NCBI RefSeq assembly: GCF_050296195.1
Contig: NZ_JBNKRB010000019.1
DNA from: Gynuella sp050296195
GTDB lineage: Bacteria; Pseudomonadota; Gammaproteobacteria; Pseudomonadales; Natronospirillaceae
Direction: 5' to 3' (one strand)
DNA: 64,000 bases
Every line of letters starts with the position of its first letter. Position 1 is the stretch's first letter. This document shows positions 25,917 through 34,059 of the stretch, one piece after another. The notes under the pieces are model-generated. The model did no database searches, was not told the origin of the DNA, and saw nothing but the letters and a program-made list of their open reading frames with translations. Made by a program: the position numbers and the translations under genes.

Positions 25917-27749
25917 ATGAAAAAGCAGCCCGTAATCATCATCATTGGTCTTATCCTGGTTCTGTTAGCCAGTATTCAAGTCGGTTCCTGGCTCGGGTAT
26001 CAACGGCTGGAACAAAATGCCCATAATGAATTGTTTCGCTATCAGGCATCACTGGAGGAGCTACTCGATCGCTTCAGCCTTATTCCTCCGGTACTTGCCG
26101 CCAATCAGTTATTCGTGGATGCCCTGAACTATGGTGCAGAAGATCAGGTATATCGTGCCAATACACTGCTGCAGGGTTTTGCTGATCGTATGCACGCATC
26201 CGACATCTACATTATGGACACTCTCGGCATCACGCGCATGACCAGCAACTGGAACCTGGAAAACAGCTTCTTATACCGGGATTTCAACTTCAGGCCCTAC
26301 TTCCAACAAGCCATGAAGGGAAGAGCCGCCATATATTCAGCCCTCGGAACCACTTCTGGAGTTCGGGGTCTGTATTTTTCCTATCCGATTATTTATCAGG
26401 ACTCCGTCATCGGAGTGCTGGCATTAAAACTGAATATTCCAGACCTGGAAACAGCCTGGCAAAGCCCTTACAGCGAAGACGTGGCCGAGCTGATGGTCAC
26501 AGACGAACACGGTATCGTTTTTCTTTCCACCCGTGAAGACTGGCGTTATCGCAGTACCGAACCACTCAATCATCCGACCATACAACAGCTGCAACAGGAG
26601 CAGCGCTACGGTGATTATAGTTTCGAACCGCTGCAATTTAGTCTGCTGCCTGGCAGATTTGGCATGAGCTCTGATTCCAGGCGGGTTAGCTGGCACAGTG
26701 GTGATTCCGTCAACCGGTATCTGGCCATTTCCGGCATGGCACCCATGGTCAACTGGGAAATGACTGTGCTGGTACCATCCAACCGAATCTGGCTGCAACA
26801 GTTGAGAACTCTGGCAACCCTGATGTCGGCTTACATCGCCATAGTCGTACTCTGGTTATTTCAACAGGAACGCAGCCATCGTTTGCAAAACCTGGTCATG
26901 CATCAGCGGGAACTGGAACAGCGGGTACTAAACCGAACTGAAGATCTGGAACAAAGCAACTTGCAGTTAATGCGTGAAATTGACGAACGCCACCGGGCCG
27001 AACAAGAACTCAAAACCATGCAGGAAGAGCTGATCCAGGCAGCCAAGCTGGCGACCCTTGGGCAAATGTCGGCCAGTATCAACCATGAGCTGAACCAGCC
27101 GCTTACCGCCATCACCGCCTTTACCCAGAACTCACAGAAATTTCTGCAACGTGGTAAAACCGAAGCAGTCGAAAACAATCTGAAAGAAATACTGGCCTTA
27201 TGCCAGCGCATGCATACACTGATTTCTCAGTTTAAGATTTTTGCCCGCAAATCTCCCCATAAACTGGTGATGGTGGAGTTGCAGAATGTCATCCATAATG
27301 CGGTCCATCTGGTACAGTCAGGGTTGGAAAACAGCAATATCCAGTTTTATTTCTCTCTGCCGGAAAACCACGCTTTTATACTTGGAGATATGATCCGGCT
27401 GGAGCAGGTGGTGGTCAACCTGCTGTCCAATGCCGTTCAGGCCTGTAAACATAACAGTCACATCAAAATAAAAATTGTGCTGCAACAACTGAAGAACGAA
27501 TACTGCGTGTCGGTCATTGACAACGGCCCAGGGTTGGATCAGGAACCGGAACAGGTCTTCGAGCCCTTTTATACGACCAAATCAGTAACTGAAGGACTGG
27601 GACTGGGGTTGAGCATCTCCCGCCAGATCATTACCACCATGAACGGCCGGCTTCAGGCGGAATACAATAATGATCCCGAGTTTCCGGGCGCACTATTTCG
27701 TATCTACTTGCCGGTGTATCAGTTAGCGGACCATGAAAACACTGTATGA
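25917..27749 (+). CDS. dctB: DctB-type sensor histidine kinase
   Basis: 610 aa, the usual DctB size. Membrane helix 1 (about 5-25), a periplasmic double-Cache-like sensor (about 30-295), helix 2 (about 297-317), a coiled coil, then the kinase core. The H-box is SINHELNQPLTAITAFTQ, the N-box VVVNLLSNAVQAC, G1 VIDNGPGLD and G2 GLGLGLSIS. It senses C4-dicarboxylates in known members, though the ligand here is inferred. It overlaps dctD by 4 bp. No TRAP or DctA transporter is in the window. Confidence 0.88.
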   Translation: MKKQPVIIIIGLILVLLASIQVGSWLGYQRLEQNAHNELFRYQASLEELLDRFSLIPPVLAANQLFVDALNYGAEDQVYRANTLLQGFADRMHASDIYIMDTLGITRMTSNWNLENSFLYRDFNFRPYFQQAMKGRAAIYSALGTTSGVRGLYFSYPIIYQDSVIGVLALKLNIPDLETAWQSPYSEDVAELMVTDEHGIVFLSTREDWRYRSTEPLNHPTIQQLQQEQRYGDYSFEPLQFSLLPGRFGMSSDSRRVSWHSGDSVNRYLAISGMAPMVNWEMTVLVPSNRIWLQQLRTLATLMSAYIAIVVLWLFQQERSHRLQNLVMHQRELEQRVLNRTEDLEQSNLQLMREIDERHRAEQELKTMQEELIQAAKLATLGQMSASINHELNQPLTAITAFTQNSQKFLQRGKTEAVENNLKEILALCQRMHTLISQFKIFARKSPHKLVMVELQNVIHNAVHLVQSGLENSNIQFYFSLPENHAFILGDMIRLEQVVVNLLSNAVQACKHNSHIKIKIVLQQLKNEYCVSVIDNGPGLDQEPEQVFEPFYTTKSVTEGLGLGLSISRQIITTMNGRLQAEYNNDPEFPGALFRIYLPVYQLADHENTV

Positions 27750-29104
27750 ATGCATTCAAAGTATTTTTTGTTGATGATGACCCTGCTATTCGTCTCTCCA
27801 TGCAGCAAATGCTTGAACTGGAGGACATAGATGTTCAGTGCTTCGCTGCGGGTGAGGTATTGTTCGATCATATGGATGCCAGTTTCAACGGCATGGTCAT
27901 TACCGATTTCAACATGCCTTCACCGAACGGCCTGGAAATTTTGGAACGAATACAGCAGATCGATGTCAACATTCCTGTCGTGTTGATCACCGGTCACGGT
28001 GACATCTCCATGGCTGTCGAGGCCATGCGTAATGGTGCTTATGATTTCATTGAGAAACCATATGAGACAGAGCCCTTACTGGAGGTCATTTATCGGGCCG
28101 CTGAAAAGCGTCTGTTGACGTTGGAAAACCGTGATCTCAAAAGTCAGCTTAAATTCAACTCCCGTCCAGGTCCCCGGGTATTAGGACACAGCAAGGCCAT
28201 GAAGCAGGTCTTCTCGGTACTGGATGCAATTGTGGATACGTCTGCCGATGTTCTGCTCCATGGTGAGACTGGCTGCGGGAAAGATCTGATTGCCCGCTGG
28301 CTGCATGAGGCCAGTAGCCGCAAAGGTCACAACTATGTTGCCATCAACTGTGGTGCGGTGCCTGAAAATCTCATTGAAAGTGAGCTGTTTGGGCATGAAG
28401 CCGGGGCCTTTACCGGTGCAGATAAAAAACGTATCGGCAAGTTTGAACATGCCGATGGCGGTACGGTTTTTCTCGATGAAATTGAGAGCATGCCTCTGAA
28501 CCTTCAAGTCAAACTGTTACGAGTTTTGGAGGAGCGCAAGGTGGAACGATTGGGTAGTAACAAACCCATCAACCTGGATATCCGTATCATCACCGCGACC
28601 AAAACCAATCTGAAAGAACTCAGTGACCAAGGAAATTTCCGGGCAGATCTGTACTATCGCCTGAATATAGTTAAAGTGGATATCCCTCCGCTTAAAGATC
28701 GCATTCATGATGTTCCTTTGTTGTTCCAACACTTTGTCCTGATTGCTGCTGCCCGCTACGACCGCGAAATCATTCACCCCCCTGAAGCCAGAATCAGCGC
28801 ACTGTTAAAGCACGACTGGCCCGGTAATGTCAGAGAACTTCGTAACCTGGCTGAACGTTATGTGCTTATGGGTGAAAGTGCCTTCGATCAACTGGCGGAC
28901 CCTTTCGAACAGGAGTTACAAAGTCGCAACACACTGGCAGAGACGATGGATCAGTACGAAGCCCACTTAATTACAGCTGCACTACGCGACCATCAGGGAT
29001 CAATCAAAGACACAATGGTCGCTCTTGGACTGGCCCGCAAGACCTTGTACGAAAAAATGAAAAAATACGGACTGGATAAAAACGACTACAAAAGTGAGTC
29101 ATAA
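27746..29104 (+). CDS. dctD: DctD-type sigma-54 response regulator
   Basis: 452 aa. Receiver domain with phospho-acceptor Asp in MVITDFNMPSPNG, then AAA+ with Walker A GETGCGKD, the sigma-54-contact loop GAFTGA, Walker B GGTVFLDEIESM and the R-finger region (NFRADLYYRLNIVKV). A Fis-type helix-turn-helix closes it (ALGLARKTLYEKMKKYGL). Partner of the upstream kinase. It activates sigma-54 promoters. Its targets are not obvious nearby. Confidence 0.92.
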   Translation: MNAFKVFFVDDDPAIRLSMQQMLELEDIDVQCFAAGEVLFDHMDASFNGMVITDFNMPSPNGLEILERIQQIDVNIPVVLITGHGDISMAVEAMRNGAYDFIEKPYETEPLLEVIYRAAEKRLLTLENRDLKSQLKFNSRPGPRVLGHSKAMKQVFSVLDAIVDTSADVLLHGETGCGKDLIARWLHEASSRKGHNYVAINCGAVPENLIESELFGHEAGAFTGADKKRIGKFEHADGGTVFLDEIESMPLNLQVKLLRVLEERKVERLGSNKPINLDIRIITATKTNLKELSDQGNFRADLYYRLNIVKVDIPPLKDRIHDVPLLFQHFVLIAAARYDREIIHPPEARISALLKHDWPGNVRELRNLAERYVLMGESAFDQLADPFEQELQSRNTLAETMDQYEAHLITAALRDHQGSIKDTMVALGLARKTLYEKMKKYGLDKNDYKSES

Positions 29105-29381
29105 CACATCCGTTTGCAGTAATTTCATTGGAATATTAGAAAAAATCGATCTGCTTGACCATACTGAAAAAATATTGGTTTCATGGCCTACTTAAAACAG
29201 GTGCTTGAATGACAGGGGTGAATACTTTCAGTTGTGCGGATATACAACAAAAACACATGCCCCGCCCTGTCGTTCTCCAGCCGATGCACGATTGACTGAC
29301 TTGAAAATAAAAGCCGCCTAACCAATCGATCTCAACTCATACGGTTTGCTGATTTCAGAGCCTGCCAGTAGGAGAGAAGAT

Positions 29382-30239
29382 ATGCGATACGTTGTGGCAC
29401 TGTGGCTGCTGTTGATACTCCAGAGTCTGGCTCTGGCACAGTCTGATGTCGTCCATTATCTTGCGCCGGAAACGGACAGCGACCCTCGTCAAGTTTACCC
29501 ACTGCAACTATTACGACTGGCTCTGAATAAAGTCGACCCACAAATACAGCTCAAGGCATCTCCGTTTCAAATGACTCAAAGCCGGGCGCTGACTGAGTTA
29601 ATAGATGACAATGTCATTGATGTTGTGTGGTCAGCCACAAGCCAGACCAGAGAGCATATCTGGCTGCCGGTGCGCATTCCGATTTACAAGGGGCTATTGG
29701 GTTATCGGGTTTTTCTGTACAAACCGGATACTCTGACACAAACACCATCAGAGCTGTCAGTGGAACAGCTCAAGCAGATTCCCATGATTCAAGGACACGA
29801 TTGGCCAGATACCGAAATACTTCAAGCCAACGGTTTTACCACTGTGTCCACCGCAAATTATGATGCGACCTTTCGCATGCTGAACCAGCAACCAGAAAGG
29901 TTGTATCCTCGCAGCGTCACAGAGGTCTGGAACGAATGGCAAATGCACCGGCATCAGGGGATTGAGATTGAAGCAACACTGATGCTGCATTACACCATGC
30001 CACAATACTTTTTTGTCTCAAAGAACAACCCTGAATTGCAGCAACTGATTGAGAAAGGCTTACGGAAAGCCATCGCAGACGGTAGTTTCGATGAAACGTT
30101 TAATCGCTATCTGCGCGAGAAGGTTGCGCCGTTGCAGCTTGAACAACGGCGGATCATTGAACTGAATAACCCGATCATTCCTGACATCTTACCCACTACA
30201 GCCTCAGAACTGTGGCACCAGATACCAGGCAAACGGTAG
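29382..30239 (+). CDS. Periplasmic solute-binding-like protein (PBP2 fold)
   Basis: 285 aa from the ATG giving MRYVVALWLLLILQ, which has an AGGAG site. An upstream in-frame ATG (29346) would bury the signal peptide. The signal peptide ends near LALAQ. The mature chain looks like a SBP_bac_3-type binding protein (RALTELIDDNVIDVVWSATS, YFFVSKNNPELQQLIEKGL, ADGSFDETFNRYLRE). No permease or ATPase is adjacent, so it may serve a sensor, possibly the DctB-like kinase upstream. That link is a guess from position. Confidence 0.7.
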   Translation: MRYVVALWLLLILQSLALAQSDVVHYLAPETDSDPRQVYPLQLLRLALNKVDPQIQLKASPFQMTQSRALTELIDDNVIDVVWSATSQTREHIWLPVRIPIYKGLLGYRVFLYKPDTLTQTPSELSVEQLKQIPMIQGHDWPDTEILQANGFTTVSTANYDATFRMLNQQPERLYPRSVTEVWNEWQMHRHQGIEIEATLMLHYTMPQYFFVSKNNPELQQLIEKGLRKAIADGSFDETFNRYLREKVAPLQLEQRRIIELNNPIIPDILPTTASELWHQIPGKR

Positions 30240-30251
30240 CCTAGCCAGACG

Positions 30252-30593
30252 CTAACCTGGAGGCCAACTCAGACTTCGGCCACCAATCACATGGACATGC
30301 AGGTGGAATACGCTTTGACCGGCGTCGGCACCATTGTTCACGACCAGCCGGAAAGCTTCGCCTATGCCTTGTTGCGCAGCAACCTGATTGGCAACCAGCA
30401 TTAAATGTCCTAACAGTGCCTGATCTTCCGGGCCAGCGTCGCAGAGTCTGGGAATTGGTTGTTTGGGAATGACCAGATAATGATGTGGCGCTGTTGGGAA
30501 TTTATCCCGAATGACAATGCATAAATCATCTTCATATACACTGTCGGCCGGTAATTCACCGGCCACAATTTTACTGAATATCGTCTCACTCAT
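30252..30593 (-). CDS. HIT-family nucleotide hydrolase (HinT-like)
   Basis: 113 aa, normal for HinT. Opens with MSETIFSKIVAGELPAD, has PTAPHHYLVIPKQPI, and ends with the histidine triad HLHVHVIGG. Members hydrolyse purine nucleoside phosphoramidates. Convergent with the solute-binding protein gene and 33 bp downstream of the ClpP-like gene on the same strand, so they may share a transcript. Confidence 0.93.
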   Translation of the reverse strand: MSETIFSKIVAGELPADSVYEDDLCIVIRDKFPTAPHHYLVIPKQPIPRLCDAGPEDQALLGHLMLVANQVAAQQGIGEAFRLVVNNGADAGQSVFHLHVHVIGGRSLSWPPG

Positions 30594-30626
30594 GAGCGGA
30601 TTATCCTGTATGGAAACGTGCGCTTC

Positions 30627-31199
30627 TCACTGCATCTCGCTGACGTGGGTAACTTTCTGGCCACAGATTCCATAATCAATGGCTTCTTCGGCACTCATCC
30701 AGTTATCGCGTTCGATATCTTTACGTACACGATCAATCGGCTGACCGGTCTGGGCTGCGATAATCTGTGCTAAACGCTCGCGCATTTTGATAATCTGTTC
30801 TGCCTGAATGGCCACATCACTGGCCTGACCACCAACGCCACCAGATGGCTGGTGAATCAGGAAGCGGGTATTTGGCAGGCAATAACGGTCTTCTTTATTG
30901 GCAGCGAGAAAAATATGCGTACCGGCACTGGCAACCCAACCGGTACCAACGACTTTAACCCGTGGCTTAATAAAGCAGATCATATCGTGAATACTGTCAC
31001 CGGCCTCAACATGCCCCCCCTGAGAGTTTATAAACAGGGTGATATCATCATCGGAATCCGCGGCCAGCGCTAATAATTCCAAACAGACTCGGCGCGCCAT
31101 TTTTTGATTGATTTCCTCGCAGATCATTAAAGTTCTGCTTTTAAACAATTTGTCGGAAATCATCTCTGGCGAGCTGTTATTTTCGGTTTCTTTGGTCAT
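30627..31199 (-). CDS. ClpP-family serine protease paralogue
   Basis: 190 aa from the ATG giving MTKETENNSSPEM. The open frame runs on upstream to 31310, but that part lies in the mobile-element copy E and is not native coding sequence. The catalytic triad fits S91 (GWVASAGTH), H116 (FLIHQPSGG) and D165 (IERDNWMSAEEA). Sequence around the Ser (ASAG rather than ASMG) and the isolated location, without clpX or tig, mark it as a second ClpP-like subunit rather than the housekeeping one. Partner ATPase unknown. Confidence 0.85.
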   Translation of the reverse strand: MTKETENNSSPEMISDKLFKSRTLMICEEINQKMARRVCLELLALAADSDDDITLFINSQGGHVEAGDSIHDMICFIKPRVKVVGTGWVASAGTHIFLAANKEDRYCLPNTRFLIHQPSGGVGGQASDVAIQAEQIIKMRERLAQIIAAQTGQPIDRVRKDIERDNWMSAEEAIDYGICGQKVTHVSEMQ

Positions 31200-31556
31200 T
31201 GATCGCTTATCCCTGACTGATGGAAAGTAACGGACACTGCTTCTAAGGAACCTCTGAATAACGCCGACGAGGCAGCCAGAACAGGGCAAAAGTCTGCAAA
31301 AAGCCACCATAATTGGCCAATTTGCGTAGATCTTTCAAGCCGCACTGACAACGCAGACAATTATTCAGAGGTTCCCTAACGAAACATCTCCGGTTGAGCA
31401 TAGCAAATGGGGATCACATTATCCCGATTCAATATCACCGACGTAATTATCACTGCTTAAACGTCTGTGCTCATACGAGTGCTTCAACGTTCACATCAGG
31501 CAGGAACATTCCTGTCTCTGCCCAACGGATTCTGACAACCTGAACGCCAGCAACTC
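31200..31556. other. Intergenic region between clpP-like gene and NnrU gene
   Basis: Its first third is mobile-element copy E. The rest (31380-31556) shows no gene. A small inverted repeat CAGGAACATTCCTG at 31501-31514 is the only structure seen. Promoter of the clpP-like gene is probably between 31200 and the element, or supplied by it. Confidence 0.45.
31247..31375. repeat. MITE-like inverted-repeat element, copy E with CTAA target duplication
   Basis: 129 bp with perfect 15-bp terminal inverted repeats GGAACCTCTGAATAA. It is flanked by direct CTAA copies (31243-31246 and 31376-31379). No open frame of its own. The interior differs from copies A and B. The best-preserved member and the reference for the family ends. 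Confidence 0.85.
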
Positions 31557-32114
31557 CTAAACGATCGCCCGGACACCAAATAACCATGGATGAACAAACG
31601 CAACGATGACCGCAACAACAGTACCGGCGACCAACACCTGGATATCCTTGATCAATGGCAGTTTCTCTGTTTGCTGCAGAGCACCACGACGATTGGCGGA
31701 CCACATGTCATACAACGAAAACAACAAAAAGGAACCAAACAGCAACAGCGAGGATAAATCACCATTGACCAGCAAGTGTCCACCTGACCACAGTGTTACA
31801 CCCCATAGCTGGGGGTGACGGGTAAAACGCTTTATATTGCTTTTCATTCCTGCCGCGGCCATCAGGATAAAGGCTGGTACCATCAACAACGGCATGATTT
31901 TGTATGTCCAAAAGGGACTGACATACATAAAAACCGCATCTGAAACGGCCTTACCCCAGATTATCAGTGCCAGCCCGACGAAAGAGAGTAACGCAAACGC
32001 TCCCCGATAGGTGCGATCTCCAAACCGTTCTATCAGTGCCTGGCGGGTGCTTACAAAGCCAGGCAGTAGATGTATTCCAAAAAAAACGACAATGCCAATG
32101 ACTAAAATGACCAT
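31557..32114 (-). CDS. NnrU-family membrane protein
   Basis: 185 aa with five to six predicted membrane helices. N-terminal ILVIGIVVFFGIHLLPGF and the RHPQLWGVTLWSGGHLLVNGD segment are typical of NnrU, a family named from denitrification gene neighbourhoods and related to isoprenylcysteine methyltransferase-like membrane proteins. No denitrification gene is nearby, so the role here is open. It lies 43 bp after the carbonic-anhydrase-like gene, probably in the same transcript. Confidence 0.85.
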   Translation of the reverse strand: MVILVIGIVVFFGIHLLPGFVSTRQALIERFGDRTYRGAFALLSFVGLALIIWGKAVSDAVFMYVSPFWTYKIMPLLMVPAFILMAAAGMKSNIKRFTRHPQLWGVTLWSGGHLLVNGDLSSLLLFGSFLLFSLYDMWSANRRGALQQTEKLPLIKDIQVLVAGTVVAVIVAFVHPWLFGVRAIV

Positions 32115-32157
32115 TCCATCACCTCATAAGATATAAAGCATTGTCAGCAGCACGATG

Positions 32158-32694
32158 TTATTCAGCGTCTGACAGGTATTCGTTTTTTAGGTCCACGTAG
32201 TTTTGGGAGGAGTATTTAAAAAAGTTCAGTTCCTGATCCGTCAATGGACGCTTTTTCTGCGCCGGCGCCCCCATGTACAGGTAACCACTGTCCAACTGCT
32301 TACCAGGTGCAACCAACGAACCAGCGCCGATCACAACCCGCTCGGGAATGATTGCACCATCCAGAATTGTAGAGCCAATACCAATCAACACTTCATTATG
32401 AATAGTACAACCATGCAGACAAGCGTTATGACCAATCGTGACATCGTCGCCAATGGTTAATGGATAACCATCCGGGTTGTAGTGGCTGGCATGGGTAATG
32501 TGCAACACCGCACCATCCTGAACAGAAGTCCGGGCACCAATAGTAATTCTGTGCATATCTCCACGAATAACCGCCATTGGCCAGACAGAAGAGTCTTCGC
32601 CAATGCTGACATCGCCAATGATACAGGCTTGGTCAGAGACATAAGTGGAATCTGCAATTTTGGGGGTATGGGATTTGTAACACAGGATAGCCAT
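32158..32694 (-). CDS. Gamma-carbonic anhydrase family protein (YrdA-like)
   Basis: 178 aa left-handed beta-helix protein made of hexapeptide repeats (DVSIGEDSSVWPMAVIRGDM). Metal-ligand histidines are seen in HITHASHYN and GHNACLHGC, the usual gamma-CA arrangement. Most bacterial YrdA homologues have an uncertain activity. Complete, with no interruption. Upstream of the NnrU gene. Confidence 0.9.
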   Translation of the reverse strand: MAILCYKSHTPKIADSTYVSDQACIIGDVSIGEDSSVWPMAVIRGDMHRITIGARTSVQDGAVLHITHASHYNPDGYPLTIGDDVTIGHNACLHGCTIHNEVLIGIGSTILDGAIIPERVVIGAGSLVAPGKQLDSGYLYMGAPAQKKRPLTDQELNFFKYSSQNYVDLKNEYLSDAE

Positions 32695-32739
32695 AGAAGA
32701 GCCTCATTGTAGGAACGTAAGAGACTCTTCTAACATGCT

Positions 32740-32943
32740 TTAGCCTTTCCAGAAAGGTTTATGTACCTCCGCATTGGCCTCATAGGCAGTCAAACCGATA
32801 TCCCTCAACAGGTGAGGGCTGAGATCTTTCAGTTGCTGGCGGGTTTTGTAGCGAAGGTTCCACAGCTTTAATGTTTGTAGGGAGAAATGCCATTCCCCTG
32901 CGTGGACATGTAGAGCAGGAACCAAAATTTTCAGAGTGGACAT
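32740..32943 (-). CDS. DUF1127-domain small protein
   Basis: 67 aa. The C-terminal half carries the DUF1127 core: WNLRYKTRQQLKDLSPHLL followed by RDIGLTAYEA, an Arg-rich helix with a DIGL motif. In other proteobacteria small DUF1127 proteins are RNA-binding or phosphate/carbon-regulation factors, but no function is fixed for this one. Divergent from a GcvA-like LysR gene, a recurrent arrangement. Confidence 0.85.
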   Translation of the reverse strand: MSTLKILVPALHVHAGEWHFSLQTLKLWNLRYKTRQQLKDLSPHLLRDIGLTAYEANAEVHKPFWKG

Positions 32944-33130
32944 TCTGGTTACCTCATATCAATTGTTTATAATTTGTGTTGTGCTATCCGTCTGTCTTGC
33001 ATGCGCGACTGTGCGCTTCTTTCGACAGGTCGACAAACGAGTATTTTTTAGTCCCGGATTATTTTCTTTCAGGCGAACTGTGTGCGTTTCAGAGACAAAC
33101 CGGACTTACATCAATGTTGTTGGAATTGTT

Positions 33131-34048
33131 ATGGCTGAACTGCCACCACTCAATGCCCTTCGGGCTTTTTTATACGCAGCCGAAACCCAAAGTTTCAAAA
33201 AAGCTGCGGAGCGATTGTTTGTCACACAAGCGGCAGTCAGTCATCAAATTCGTTTGCTGGAAGATTCTCTGGAAACTCAACTGTTTCTGCGCTTAAACCG
33301 TGAAGTCAAACTCACAGATGAAGGTGCCCGCTTGTTGCCCTATGTCCGTTCTGCATTTCGCTCGCTGAAATCCGGCGTCGATCAGTTGCGGGCAGATCCG
33401 TCTCCGGATCGTCTGGTTATTTCGGTGCTGCCGTCATTTGCATCACGATGGCTACTTGGGCATTTAAAAGGGTTTCAGGCCAGTTATCCGGACATACATC
33501 TAGTACTGCGTTCTGATAATGAGCTTGAAACCTTTGAAGAAAGTGATTGTGACCTGGCCATTCGCCTCGGAGATGGCAAGTATCCCAATTTGCGCTCTGA
33601 GTTCTTAATGCGGGATGCCAAAATTGTGGTTGCCCATCCGGATCTGACCGAGCAAGGATCTCTGTCTATCGAACGCCTCAAAACACTGCCGTTGCTGGAA
33701 GACGCTGGTCCCGATGGTTCTGGCTGGTTGAACTGGTTGACGGAACAGGAATTGGACCCTGATGATTTTCGTATTTCCCTGACCGTCAATGATTCAGGTA
33801 TGGCCATTGATGCCACCCTTGATGGTCAGGGAATTGGTCTGGTTCGCAAATCACTGGCCCAAGACCTGATCTCCTCAGGCAAATTACTGAAAGTAAATGA
33901 CTACGAAATCAATCTGACTTATTCCTATTATCTGGTTGCCCCGGAACATCATTTCCAGAAAACCAAGGTCAGAATATTTGCGGAGTGGCTGCACAAGGAA
34001 CTGGAAGCCAGTTTTCTACCTGAATATTTTGCTTATTATGGCAGTTGA
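33131..34048 (+). CDS. LysR-family transcriptional regulator (GcvA-like)
   Basis: 305 aa from the ATG giving MAELPPLNALRAFLYAAE. The frame is open for 65 more codons upstream, but those encode no plausible LysR sequence. The winged HTH (SFKKAAERLFVTQAAVSHQIRLLE) is followed by a LysR substrate domain. Opening PPLNALRAF and the spacing are of the GcvA group. It probably regulates the divergent DUF1127 gene 187 bp away. Confidence 0.9.
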   Translation: MAELPPLNALRAFLYAAETQSFKKAAERLFVTQAAVSHQIRLLEDSLETQLFLRLNREVKLTDEGARLLPYVRSAFRSLKSGVDQLRADPSPDRLVISVLPSFASRWLLGHLKGFQASYPDIHLVLRSDNELETFEESDCDLAIRLGDGKYPNLRSEFLMRDAKIVVAHPDLTEQGSLSIERLKTLPLLEDAGPDGSGWLNWLTEQELDPDDFRISLTVNDSGMAIDATLDGQGIGLVRKSLAQDLISSGKLLKVNDYEINLTYSYYLVAPEHHFQKTKVRIFAEWLHKELEASFLPEYFAYYGS

Positions 34049-34059
34049 CCACGATCGCC

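Noticed and set aside
31471..31704. 77-codon frame over the NnrU gene end
   Set aside because: Runs in another frame through the NnrU gene and past its stop; composition does not look coding.
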